64,000 nucleotides of DNA, taken from positions 4,939,501 through 5,003,500 of the forward strand of contig NZ_MWQN01000001.1 in assembly GCF_002024165.1 (NCBI RefSeq). The letters run 5' to 3'. Positions 36,537-45,992 of this stretch are shown here, one piece after another. A program made the translations under genes and the position numbers. Source of the stretch: Embleya scabrispora (lineage in GTDB: Bacteria > Actinomycetota > Actinomycetes > Streptomycetales > Streptomycetaceae). Positions within the stretch are counted from its first letter, which is position 1, and every line of letters starts with the position of its first letter. Under the pieces are notes generated by a model. The model searched no databases, was not told the origin of the DNA, and worked only from the letters and a program-made list of their open reading frames with translations.

Positions 36537-37685
36537 ATGGGGGTCGAACAGTCGCTGTGGCGGGCGCTGACGGTCTATCGCACGCTCGCCCTCGTCTACG
36601 CGATCGCGCGCTACGCCCAGGTCGCGGACGAGTACGACCACCCGGTCGGCGGGTGGGCCGTCATGGCGCTGCTCGCGGTGTGGACGGCGGTGACCGCGTA
36701 CGGCTTCCGTGATCCCAGGTTTCGCGAGCCGCCCTGGTTGATCGTCGACCTCTGTGTCGCGGCCGGATGCCTGCTCGCCACGCGTTGGCTGGACGATCCC
36801 GAGCGGGTCGCCCAGGGCACGATGACGCTGCCCACGGTGTGGGCCTCGGCGCCGGTGCTGGCGTGCGCGATCAAGGGCGGCTGGAAGACGGGCTCGGTGG
36901 CGGCGCTGACGATAGGCGCCGCCGACATCCTCGAACGCGGCGCGCTCACCGCCGACAACCAGCACAACATCGTGTTGTTGCTGCTCGCGGGCGGTGCGGT
37001 CGGCTACGTCGTCGAGATCGCCCGGGTGAGCGAGAAGGCGTTGACCCGGGCGCTGCAACTGGAGGCCGCCACCCGCGAACGCGAACGTTTGGCGCGGGAC
37101 ATCCACGACAACGTGCTCCAAGTGCTCGCCCTGGTACAGCGCCGGGGCGCCGAGCTCGGCGGCGAGGCGGCGGGACTCGGCCGGTTGGCCGGCGAGCAGG
37201 AGGTGGCGCTGCGGCAGTTGATCTCGGCGACACCCGCCCGGGTCGAGTCGGCCGACCTGCCCGGCTCCGGTGCGGACGGCGACCCGGCCCGGCAGGACCT
37301 GCGGGTGCTGCTCGGCGGCTTCGCCGGGGCGCGGGTGACGGTGTCCTCGCCGGGCACGCCCGTGCTGCTGCCGACGCCCGCGGCGCGCGAGGTGACCGCG
37401 GCGGTCGCCGCGGCCCTGGACAACGTGCGTCGGCACGCGGGTGAGCGGGCTCAGGCGTGGATCCTGCTGGAGGACGAGCCGGACGAGATCGTGGTCAGCG
37501 TCCGGGACGACGGTCCGGGCATGGAACCGGGGCGACTCGAGGCGGCCCGGGCCCAGGGGCGGTTGGGCGTGGCCCAGTCGATCGAGGGCCGGGTGCGCGA
37601 TCTCGGCGGCACCGTGGTGTGGTCGTCGGTGACGGGAGAAGGCACCGAACTGGAGTTCCGGGTGCCGAGGCAGGGGAGCGGATGA
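36537..37685 (+). CDS. macS: Sensor histidine kinase, MacS-like
   Basis: A 382-residue membrane sensor of the NarL/DegS class. About six N-terminal membrane helices form a MASE-like sensor (about 12-170). The dimerisation helix has RERERLARDIHDNVLQVLALVQRRG with the phospho-acceptor His, and the ATPase domain has AALDNVRRHAG and VRDDGPGM. The ATG at 36537 is in frame with a longer, unlikely frame. It overlaps the regulator gene by four bases (ATGA). The order plsC-like, sensor, regulator, pfk matches the macRS locus of S. coelicolor as I recall, where the pair affects sporulation and actinorhodin. Confidence 0.9.
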   Translation: MGVEQSLWRALTVYRTLALVYAIARYAQVADEYDHPVGGWAVMALLAVWTAVTAYGFRDPRFREPPWLIVDLCVAAGCLLATRWLDDPERVAQGTMTLPTVWASAPVLACAIKGGWKTGSVAALTIGAADILERGALTADNQHNIVLLLLAGGAVGYVVEIARVSEKALTRALQLEAATRERERLARDIHDNVLQVLALVQRRGAELGGEAAGLGRLAGEQEVALRQLISATPARVESADLPGSGADGDPARQDLRVLLGGFAGARVTVSSPGTPVLLPTPAAREVTAAVAAALDNVRRHAGERAQAWILLEDEPDEIVVSVRDDGPGMEPGRLEAARAQGRLGVAQSIEGRVRDLGGTVVWSSVTGEGTELEFRVPRQGSG

Positions 37686-38386
37686 ACGACACGAACACGG
37701 GCACACCGACCGAGGAGACACCGGCCGCCGCACTGCGCGTCCTGGTCGTGGACGACCACCCGATGTGGCGCGAGGCGGTGGCGCGCGACCTCGCGGCGGC
37801 GGGCTACGACGTGGTCGCCACCGCCGGGGACGGCCCCGAGGCGGTCCGCCGGGCCCAGGCCACCTCGCCGAACGTGGTGATCCTGGACCTGAACCTGCCC
37901 AAGCTGCCGGGGGTCGAGGTGGCCCGCGAACTGGTCCGCCACGACCGGGCGGTGCGCATCCTGGTGTTGTCCGCCAGCGGTGAGCAGGAGGACGTCCTGG
38001 AGGCGGTCAAGGCCGGCGCGACCGGATACCTGGTCAAGTCCGCGAGCCGCGAGGAACTGGTCGACGCGGTGCGCCGGACCGCCGTCGGGGACCCGGTGTT
38101 CACCCCCGGGCTGGCCGGCCTGGTGCTCGGCGAGTTCCGCCGGATGGCCACCGATCCACCGCGCCGGGACGCGGCGGGCGGCCCGACCGCGCCGCGGCTG
38201 ACCGACCGGGAGACCGAGGTGTTGCGCATGGTCGCCAAGGGGCTGTCGTACAAGCAGATCGCGGAGCGCCTGTTCCTGTCCCACCGCACGGTGCAGAACC
38301 ACGTCCAGAACACCTTGAACAAGCTGCAACTGCACAACCGGGTCGAACTGGTCCGCTACGCGATCGAGAAGGGCCTGGACGACTAG
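37682..38386 (+). CDS. macR: LuxR-type response regulator, MacR-like
   Basis: A 234-residue DNA-binding regulator. The receiver domain has VVDDHPMW, VILDLNLPKLPG with the phospho-accepting Asp, VLSASGE and YLVKSA with the conserved Lys; the C-terminal domain is LuxR type (LTDRETEVLRMVAKGLSYKQIAERLFLSHRTVQNHVQNTLNKL in family terms, residues about 172-215). It is the partner of the overlapping sensor gene. It presumably controls membrane or development genes; no obvious binding palindrome is visible in the window. Confidence 0.92.
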   Translation: MNDTNTGTPTEETPAAALRVLVVDDHPMWREAVARDLAAAGYDVVATAGDGPEAVRRAQATSPNVVILDLNLPKLPGVEVARELVRHDRAVRILVLSASGEQEDVLEAVKAGATGYLVKSASREELVDAVRRTAVGDPVFTPGLAGLVLGEFRRMATDPPRRDAAGGPTAPRLTDRETEVLRMVAKGLSYKQIAERLFLSHRTVQNHVQNTLNKLQLHNRVELVRYAIEKGLDD

Positions 38387-38522
38387 GGCGTGCCCCACGC
38401 GCGATCAAGCCGACGCGATCAAGTCGGGTACCTCGAACGGGTGGTGGGAAGAGTCGAGGTGGCTTCTCGCACCGGTAGCGTGGGCCGCGAATCGTGCCGG
38501 ACGGAAGAAATCGGAGATTTCG

Positions 38523-39548
38523 ATGCGTGTCGGAGTACTGACCGGCGGCGGCGACTGCCCGGGCCTCAACGCGGTGATCCGGGCGGTCGTCCGCAAGGGC
38601 GTCCAGGACTACGGGTACGAATTCATCGGCTTTCGGGACGGCTGGCGCGGTCCGCTCGAAGGCGACACCATGCCGCTCGACATCAAGGCGGTACGCGGGA
38701 TCCTGCCGCGCGGCGGAACCATCCTCGGCTCGTCCCGGACCAACCCGATCAAGGTCGATCGCGGCATCGAGCGGATCCGGGAGAACCTGGGCAAGTTCGA
38801 GGTGGACGCGCTCGTGGCGATCGGCGGCGAGGACACCCTCGGCGTGGCGACCCGGCTGCACGAGCACGACGTCAAGGTCGTCGGAGTGCCCAAGACCATC
38901 GACAACGACCTGAACGCGACCGACTACACGTTCGGTTTCGACACCGCGGTCAACATCGCCACCGAGGCGATCGACCGCCTGCACACCACCGCCGAATCGC
39001 ACCGCCGGGTGCTCATCGTCGAGGTGATGGGCCGGCACGCGGGCTGGATCGCGATCCACTCCGGCATGGCCGGCGGGGCCAACGTGATCCTGATCCCCGA
39101 GCAGAACTTCGACGTCGAGGAGGTCTGCGCCTGGGTGGACAGCCGGTTCCGGACCAACTACGCGCCGATCATCGTGGTCGCCGAGGGCGCCATCCCGCTG
39201 GCTGGCCAGATGGTGACCAAGGACCAGACGCTGGACGCGTTCGGCCACGTCAAGCTGTCCGGGATCGGCGACTGGCTGGCCTCGGAGATCGAGAAGCGCA
39301 CCGGACACGAGGCGCGCACCACCGTGCTCGGCCACGTGCAACGCGGCGGCACGCCCACCGCGTTCGACCGCTGGCTGGCCACCCGGTTCGGGTTCCACGC
39401 GATCGACGCGGTCAACGCGGGCGAATGGGGCAGGATGGTCGCGCTGCGCGGGACCGACGTGGTGACCGTGCCGCTGGAGGCCGCCACGCGCGAGCTGAAG
39501 ACCGTGCCGCCGGCGCTGTACGAAGAGGCGAAGGTGCTGTTCGGCTGA
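38523..39548 (+). CDS. pfkA: 6-phosphofructokinase, possibly PPi-dependent
   Basis: A 341-residue glycolytic enzyme. MRVGVLTGGGDCPGLNAVIR is the nucleotide or pyrophosphate site and PKTIDNDLNATDYTFGFDTA the sugar-phosphate site. Residues GGEDT at 101-105 put Asp at position 104, and GVPK puts Lys at 124. In this family Asp104 with Lys124 goes with pyrophosphate as donor, and Gly104 with ATP. The ATG at 38523 has a weak GGAGA upstream. It follows the macRS-like pair and stands as a single transcript. Confidence 0.93.
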   Translation: MRVGVLTGGGDCPGLNAVIRAVVRKGVQDYGYEFIGFRDGWRGPLEGDTMPLDIKAVRGILPRGGTILGSSRTNPIKVDRGIERIRENLGKFEVDALVAIGGEDTLGVATRLHEHDVKVVGVPKTIDNDLNATDYTFGFDTAVNIATEAIDRLHTTAESHRRVLIVEVMGRHAGWIAIHSGMAGGANVILIPEQNFDVEEVCAWVDSRFRTNYAPIIVVAEGAIPLAGQMVTKDQTLDAFGHVKLSGIGDWLASEIEKRTGHEARTTVLGHVQRGGTPTAFDRWLATRFGFHAIDAVNAGEWGRMVALRGTDVVTVPLEAATRELKTVPPALYEEAKVLFG

Positions 39549-39576
39549 TGCCGTGACGGCGCGCCGGAGTCGGGCG

Positions 39577-40938
39577 TCAGGCGTCGGGTCCCAGCGGGGT
39601 CCCGGCGCCCTGCCGGCGGTTCTTGCGGGCGAAGTGCACGATGGTGGCGCCGAGGACCGCGAGGGTGACCCAGATCGCGACGGTGGCGAAGGTGAACGTG
39701 TCGTCGTGGTCCTCCCTGCGCTGCCCGGCGGCCGAGTCCGGCGCGGTCGGCGGCAGTTCGGGCCGCAGCGTGGGCGCGCGCGTGGGCCCGCCGGGGTTGG
39801 GCACGTGGAGCACCTGGTAGTCGCTGCGCGAGGAGAGGTCGGGGCCCACCCCGTTCGGGGCCGCGCCGCCGGCGAGTACGGCGAGGTCGCCGCCCGCCAC
39901 CGGCGAGCCGGCCGGGATCGAGACCCGGAGCGAGATGGTCGCGAACTCGCCGGGCGGCAGCTGCCGTTGGCCGTCCCACGGCTTGGGCGTCAGCGCACCG
40001 GCGAGGTGCGCGTCGCGGCCGTTGGCGGGGTCGGTGAGCACCTGGAGCGACACCGGACTCCAGCCCCGGTCGTAGGAGTCGTACACCTCGACCACCAACT
40101 GCCCGGGGGTGATCGGGGACTGGCCGCTGGTGAACACCACTTCCGGACGCACGCCGGGGATGATCCGGCCGGTGTCGTTGGAGAAGGTGACCTTGAACTC
40201 GGCCGCCCCGCCGCCGGCCTGGAGCCGACCGGGTACGCCGACGAGGTTGAACGTCGGCCCGTCCCCGCGCCGCGCGGTGGGGAACGTCTTCGCCATGCCG
40301 CCGGACCGATCCGGGCCCGCGTCCGGCACGGACGGCGAGCGGGTCTCGTCCGGCAACGGTGGGCGCGTGGGCGCACTGCCGTCCGGCCCGAGCAGCGCGG
40401 CGTCGAACGCGAGGGCCCTGGTGAAACGCGGCTCGTCGCCGGTGCTCGGGGAGTGGCTTCGTCCGCGCATGGAGACCTGCACGAACTGCGTCGGAACGTT
40501 CGCCGCGATCGTGAATCGCAGTCGGAACTCGACCGTCGCGCCGGGCGCGAGCCGGCCCGAGGTCTCGGGAACCGCGGACGTGCCGGGCAACGGCAGCGAC
40601 GTCGAGCCGAGCGTGCCCAGGGGCCTGAGCACCCAGGCGCCGCGGACCGGGTCGAGGACTTCCAGGCGCACCTGCTCCGGGGCGATCCCCCGATCCCCGC
40701 CGATCGACACCTCGGGCTCCAGGAGCAGCGGGGTCGGACCGGTGTTGCGCATCCTCGCGGTGACCTCGACGGGAACGGCCGGCCGGATCCGGTCCGGCGC
40801 CCCGGTCAGCTCGACCTGCTGCCCGTCGGCCGCCGGGACCTCCGCCGCCGGAGCGGTGGGGGCCGGCGCCGCATCGGCCGTCGGCGACCCGAGCAGCACG
40901 AGGAACGCCGTCGAGGCGAGACAACGACGCAGACGCAT
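39577..40938 (-). CDS. Secreted surface protein with C-terminal membrane anchor
   Basis: A 453-residue protein with a signal peptide ending near ADAAPA (about 24), two beta-rich Ig/CARDB-like regions with segments such as VEVTARMRNTGPTPLLLEPEV, a disordered linker and a C-terminal hydrophobic helix (about 420-438) followed by basic residues ARKNRRQG. This type I layout places it outside the cell with a short cytoplasmic tail. No catalytic motif. The family is common in actinomycetes but I know no function. It is convergent with the pfk gene. Confidence 0.85.
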   Translation of the reverse strand: MRLRRCLASTAFLVLLGSPTADAAPAPTAPAAEVPAADGQQVELTGAPDRIRPAVPVEVTARMRNTGPTPLLLEPEVSIGGDRGIAPEQVRLEVLDPVRGAWVLRPLGTLGSTSLPLPGTSAVPETSGRLAPGATVEFRLRFTIAANVPTQFVQVSMRGRSHSPSTGDEPRFTRALAFDAALLGPDGSAPTRPPLPDETRSPSVPDAGPDRSGGMAKTFPTARRGDGPTFNLVGVPGRLQAGGGAAEFKVTFSNDTGRIIPGVRPEVVFTSGQSPITPGQLVVEVYDSYDRGWSPVSLQVLTDPANGRDAHLAGALTPKPWDGQRQLPPGEFATISLRVSIPAGSPVAGGDLAVLAGGAAPNGVGPDLSSRSDYQVLHVPNPGGPTRAPTLRPELPPTAPDSAAGQRREDHDDTFTFATVAIWVTLAVLGATIVHFARKNRRQGAGTPLGPDA

Positions 40939-41086
40939 GCGGGGTACCCGTCGTAGGAAGGAGCCTGTTCGACCGAATGTGCGAACGGCCGGAGCCTACC
41001 GGGCGGTACACCCCGGGCCCCAGGGAATATCCGGGCAGCCCCGGCGTGCGGCCGCGCCGGCGGGCGGTGTGCCGGCGGGGCGGGGC

Positions 41087-41980
41087 TCAGTCCAGCGTCG
41101 AGCGGCGGCGCGAACCGACGGGGCGGGCGGGGCAGGCGCGGCGGTGCGTTCGGGCGGCGCGGGCCTCGGCCAGGGCGGTCAGGCGGGCGTTCCAGGGGGC
41201 CGCGTCGGCGGCGCCGATGCCGCGCGAGCACTGGTTGGTGGCGGCGAACACGAAGGTCTCCATCGCCTCCCGCGAGACGGTGCGCCAGCACGCGAAGCGG
41301 TCCGCCCAGGAGGCCGCCTGTTCCGCGGTGTGGCCCTCGTCCATCAGTCGGCCGGCGACCATGGTGACCTCGATCCAGGCCGGACCGCGGGCCGGTTGCG
41401 CCCAGTCGACCAGGTAGGCACGCGGCCCCCGGTCGCCGATCAGCACGTTGTGCGGATGCAGATCGGTGTGCAACAGGCTGTCCCCGCGCAGCAGTTCGAG
41501 CTGACGGTGGGTCAACAGCGACCGCCAGCGCTCCTCGATCCGCGGCAGCGGCAGGTCCCGTACGGCGACCCGGCCGAGCCGGCGCAGCGCGTCGGCGATC
41601 AGCGGCAGATCGGCGGTGCCCGGCGCGAAGTCGGCGTGCCGACCGGTGATGTGGTCGAAGCCGAGCAACACCCAGTCGTCCAGCCGCACCTCCCAGCGCA
41701 GCCGGGGCGCGACGGTGTGCACGTGCGGCGCGACCCGGACCTCGACCCGCTGCTGGCCGGCGGCCGGATGATCGCGCGGAACACCCTTGACGAAGAAGCG
41801 TGATCGTTCGGTGGTCACCGTGGCGGCGAACTCGCAGTTGAATCCGGCCCACACCGTGGCGACCCCCAGCACGCGCCCCGCACACCGTTCGACCGCGGCA
41901 CGCGCGTCGGTGGGCAGTGCGTCCCACGGAGTGCGCGGCGCCGTATGGAAGTTCGGCGGCGGGGGCGGCGAATCAGCCAT
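41087..41980 (-). CDS. Aminoglycoside phosphotransferase-fold (APH) protein
   Basis: A 297-residue small-molecule kinase fold. VLGFDHI-type hinge (VLLGFDHITGRHADF), the catalytic loop LLHTDLHPHNVLIG and the metal-binding Asp in AYLVDWAQPARG are present. The C-terminus is basic. Resistance is not implied: chromosomal APH-fold proteins act on many substrates. The ATG at 41980 lies inside the end of the 41-codon gene upstream and overlaps it by eight bases, so it is probably translated by coupling. It lacks its own ribosome site. Confidence 0.85.
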   Translation of the reverse strand: MADSPPPPPNFHTAPRTPWDALPTDARAAVERCAGRVLGVATVWAGFNCEFAATVTTERSRFFVKGVPRDHPAAGQQRVEVRVAPHVHTVAPRLRWEVRLDDWVLLGFDHITGRHADFAPGTADLPLIADALRRLGRVAVRDLPLPRIEERWRSLLTHRQLELLRGDSLLHTDLHPHNVLIGDRGPRAYLVDWAQPARGPAWIEVTMVAGRLMDEGHTAEQAASWADRFACWRTVSREAMETFVFAATNQCSRGIGAADAAPWNARLTALAEARAARTHRRACPARPVGSRRRSTLD

Positions 41981-42098
41981 CTGCGTCCGGTGGCGAGGGG
42001 GGCAGCGGGCGCGGTCCGCCGAAGGTGACTCCACACTTGCGACAGCGCTTGCGACCGCTCCAGTCGACGGGGTCGTGCGGCGGACAATCGGAGCCCAC
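41973..42098 (-). CDS. 41-residue zinc-ribbon-like peptide
   Basis: This short gene is in frame from GTG 42098 to TGA 41973 and has a strong ribosome site, GGAGGGGG, 5 nt before the start. The product begins VGSDCPPHDPVDWSGRKRC and contains RCRKCG, giving a Cys/His then CxxC pattern that could bind zinc, and ends in a Pro-rich tail. It overlaps the start of the APH-fold gene. The metal ligands, the ribosome site and the overlap make a chance frame unlikely. It might be a regulator or a subunit of the kinase; no family is known to me. Confidence 0.68.
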   Translation of the reverse strand: MGSDCPPHDPVDWSGRKRCRKCGVTFGGPRPLPPSPPDADG

Positions 42099-42264
42099 GG
42101 GAACCCCCTCCACTGGGATCGGTCAACGAACGGGGTCGAGCATCCTCCGTCGTACCGCGGCGAGCAACGCGATTATGGTCGCACGCCGGTGCGACGCCGG
42201 AGGGCTCCCCGCCGGATCCGCGCCCCCCGCGGGCGACCCGGCGCACGACCGCGCGCCGCCCGGC

Positions 42265-42290
42265 GCGGGCCGGGTGCCCACCCGGCCCGC
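42265..42290 (-). terminator. Hairpin after trpEG
   Basis: GCGGGCCGGGTG and CACCCGGCCCGC, 12 nt each with a 2-nt spacer, form a strong stem 42 nt after the trpEG stop on the minus strand. No T run follows. Confidence 0.65.
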
Positions 42291-42331
42291 ACCCGCCGGC
42301 AGCGCCGATCCCCGGCGCCCACCCGGGGCGC

Positions 42332-44197
42332 TCACAACCCGGCGAGCAGTTCCCGCACGATGGCCAGGCCGTTGTGGGTGAGGACCGACTCGGGGTGGAA
42401 CTGCACGCCCGCCAGCCGCATCCGGCTCGACCGCAGCGCGTGCACCCGGCCGCTGAACGGGTCTGCGGCGAACTCCACGTTGGGCACCCCGGCAGTCGGC
42501 CGCAGCGCGGTGAACGCGTTGTAGAAGCCGACCCGTTCCGGCCGGCCGAACAGGTCGATGGTCTCCTGCTTGCCCTGGTACGGCCGTTCCTCGCGGATCA
42601 GTTCCAGGCCCAACTCGCGGGCGAGCAACTGGTGTCCCAGGCAGACCGCGAGCAGCGGGCCGCTCGCGTCGAGCCGGGTCCGCAACAACGCGCCCATCAG
42701 CCGGATCTTGCGGTGCGCGGTGTCCCGGGGGTCGCCCGGTCCGGGGCCGAGCACCACCAGGTCGGCGGTGCGCACCCGCCGTGAGGTGACGTCGTCGTGC
42801 GACCTGACCTCGACCCGCAGGCCCAGCGTGCGCAACACGTGCGCGAGCATCGCGGTGAAGGTGTCCTCGCCGTCCACCACCAGGACGTGCCGCCCCGCCA
42901 GCTCCGGCGCGCGCAGCGCGTGCCCGTCCCGCGGTCGCAGCCAGAACGGGGCGAGCGTGGCATTGCGCTCGGCCAGTACGGCGTGCACCTCGGGATCGGC
43001 CGCGAGCGCCGTGTTCCCGGCGACCCCGGCGGCCGGCACCACGCCGAGCGCGGCCAGCACCCCCGCCGCCTTCGCGTGCGTCTCGGCCACCTCGTTCTCG
43101 GGGGTGGAGTGCCGGACCAGGGTCGCGCCCGCGGGCACCCGCAGGCCGCCGTCGGGGGTGATGTACGCGGTCCGGATCAGGATCGGCGCGTCCAGCGTGC
43201 GTCGCCCCTGCCCGTCGCGCCCGATCAGGGCGAGGACCCCCGAGTAGTAGCCGCGCCCGGTCGGCTCGTGCCGGCGGATCACCCGGCACGCGTTCTCCAG
43301 CGGGCTGCCGGTCACCGTCGGCGCGAACATGGTGCCGCGCAGCACGGTCCCCACATCGTGCGAGGTCACCCCGCGCAGCAGGTATTCGGTGTGTGTGAGG
43401 TGGCCCATCGGCTTGAGGAAGGGGCCCTCCACCGCGCCGCCGAGGTCGCACACCTCGCTCATCATCTTCAGTTCCTCGTCGACGACCATGAACAGCTCGT
43501 CGATCTCCTTCGGATCGCGCAGGAAGGCCAGCAGTCCCTCGCGCGAGGGCCCCTCGGCGGGATGCCGATAGGTTCCGCTGATCGGATTCATCACCACCTC
43601 GCCGCCGATCGAGCTGACGTGCCGCTCGGGACTGGCGCCGACCAGGGTCAGCTCGCCGGTGTGGATCAGGTAGGTCCAGTACGCGCCGCTCTCCCGGGTC
43701 AGCAGCCGGTGCAGCAGGGTGCCCGCCGAGGCCGGCGTGTAGTCCTCGATGTGGTCGCGGTAGTCGCGCCGGATGACGAAGTTGGCGCCCTCGCCCCGGC
43801 CGATCTCCTCCTCGATCACCCGCTTGACGATCACGGCGTAGCTCTCGTCGTCCACGTCGAAGCCGCCGCCGCGCAGCGCGACCGGCACCCGCGGCAGCGC
43901 GGCCAGCACCTCGTCCAGGGGCAGTTCGTGCTGCTCGGTGACCCGAAGGCAGCGCAGCGGCGTGCCGTCCTCGCGGTACTCGAACCCGCGCTCGCGGATC
44001 TGCCCGTACGGCACCAGGGCGAGCAGTTCGTGCCCGGGCCCGTCGCCGGCGGCCGGCAGCGGCAGCGCGTCGAGGCCGGGCGCGTCGACGATCTCGCCGG
44101 TCAGGAGTTCGACCACGGGCGAGTTCTCGCGCCGGATCAGCGCGAACGGCGGCGGGGCGGCACAAAAGAGCGGGGACAGGGCGTCGGCGGTGCGCAT
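42332..44197 (-). CDS. trpEG: Fused anthranilate synthase (TrpE-TrpG)
   Basis: A 621-residue bifunctional enzyme that converts chorismate and glutamine to anthranilate. The chorismate-binding domain (about 110-410) has PISGTYRHP and the late VRHSTPENEVAETHAKA region; the glutamine amidotransferase part (about 435-620) has LGPGPGDPRD, the nucleophile in VCLGHQLLA, and QFHPES with the catalytic His and Glu. The layout is that of PhzE-type fusions, but the upstream Trp-codon leader shows that it serves tryptophan synthesis. The ATG at 44197 follows GAGGAG. It diverges from aroH. Confidence 0.95.
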   Translation of the reverse strand: MRTADALSPLFCAAPPPFALIRRENSPVVELLTGEIVDAPGLDALPLPAAGDGPGHELLALVPYGQIRERGFEYREDGTPLRCLRVTEQHELPLDEVLAALPRVPVALRGGGFDVDDESYAVIVKRVIEEEIGRGEGANFVIRRDYRDHIEDYTPASAGTLLHRLLTRESGAYWTYLIHTGELTLVGASPERHVSSIGGEVVMNPISGTYRHPAEGPSREGLLAFLRDPKEIDELFMVVDEELKMMSEVCDLGGAVEGPFLKPMGHLTHTEYLLRGVTSHDVGTVLRGTMFAPTVTGSPLENACRVIRRHEPTGRGYYSGVLALIGRDGQGRRTLDAPILIRTAYITPDGGLRVPAGATLVRHSTPENEVAETHAKAAGVLAALGVVPAAGVAGNTALAADPEVHAVLAERNATLAPFWLRPRDGHALRAPELAGRHVLVVDGEDTFTAMLAHVLRTLGLRVEVRSHDDVTSRRVRTADLVVLGPGPGDPRDTAHRKIRLMGALLRTRLDASGPLLAVCLGHQLLARELGLELIREERPYQGKQETIDLFGRPERVGFYNAFTALRPTAGVPNVEFAADPFSGRVHALRSSRMRLAGVQFHPESVLTHNGLAIVRELLAGL

Positions 44198-44286
44198 GGG
44201 TGCTCCTCGGTCGGAAGAGACGCCCTCCCGACCGGGCGATCCGCCGGTTGTCCGTCCGGTCCGGGCGGGTGCGCCGCCGGGTCCGG

Positions 44287-44317
44287 GACAAACAAAGGGC
44301 CGCCCTGCCGGGCGGCC
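44287..44317 (-). terminator. Attenuator terminator of the trp leader
   Basis: On the minus strand, GGCCGCCC (44317-44310) and GGGCGGCC (44305-44298) form a perfect 8-bp stem with a GGCA loop followed by CTTTGTTTG. The first arm can instead pair with GGCGGCC at 44355-44349, at the end of the leader peptide frame, giving a 7-bp antiterminator. It lies 90 nt before the trpEG start. Confidence 0.88.
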
Positions 44318-44342
44318 GTCGGATCGTGGGGTGATCGCGAAG

Positions 44343-44411
44343 TCAGTGGGCCGCCGCAGGGACGGGCCACCAGGAGTGTCGGTGGAAGCTGATCGCGATC
44401 ACGCCCCGCAT
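44343..44411 (-). CDS. trpL: Trp leader peptide (attenuation control)
   Basis: A 22-residue reading frame, MRGVIAISFHRHSWWPVPAA and two further residues (Ala-His), with two adjacent Trp codons at positions 14 and 15. It has an upstream GAGG at a distance of about 8 nt and ends before the attenuator hairpin. When charged tRNA-Trp is low the ribosome should stall at the Trp pair, leaving GGCGGCC free to form the antiterminator. The pattern is equivalent to the known trpE attenuator of Streptomyces venezuelae as I recall it. Length and sequence differ. Confidence 0.88.
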   Translation of the reverse strand: MRGVIAISFHRHSWWPVPAAAH

Positions 44412-44574
44412 CCTAGTGCCTCGACCGCGCCGGGGCACCGCTTTCGGCGGGCTTCGCCGGTTCTCGGGGGTTCGTGCCGCGCTCGCCGGACGCCGGACGC
44501 GCCGGCGCCCGGTCTTCCGCGTCTCGCTCTCCGGGCGCCGGCCCCAATCGGGTTGCCACTCCGCTTAGTCTTGA

Positions 44575-45912
<1,338 letters not shown>

Positions 45913-45933
45913 TCCGGCCCGATCGACGCGCCC

Positions 45934-45969
45934 CGAGGGCGGACCCTCCGACCGGAGGATCCGCCCTCG
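45934..45969 (+). terminator. Terminator after aroH
   Basis: CGAGGGCGGA and TCCGCCCTCG are complementary over 10 nt, with an inner CCTCCG/CGGAGG pair, giving a nearly continuous stem 21 nt after the aroH stop. Confidence 0.85.
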
Positions 45970-45992
45970 ACGGCGTCTGTAATGCTGCCGCC

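Noticed and set aside
41087-41980. Aminoglycoside resistance determinant
   Set aside because: The APH fold is clear but chromosomal actinomycete APH-fold proteins are diverse; nothing shows antibiotic as the substrate.
42123-44291. 722-codon minus-strand frame over trpEG in another frame
   Set aside because: Arg/Ala-rich shadow of the real trpEG frame, no conserved motif.
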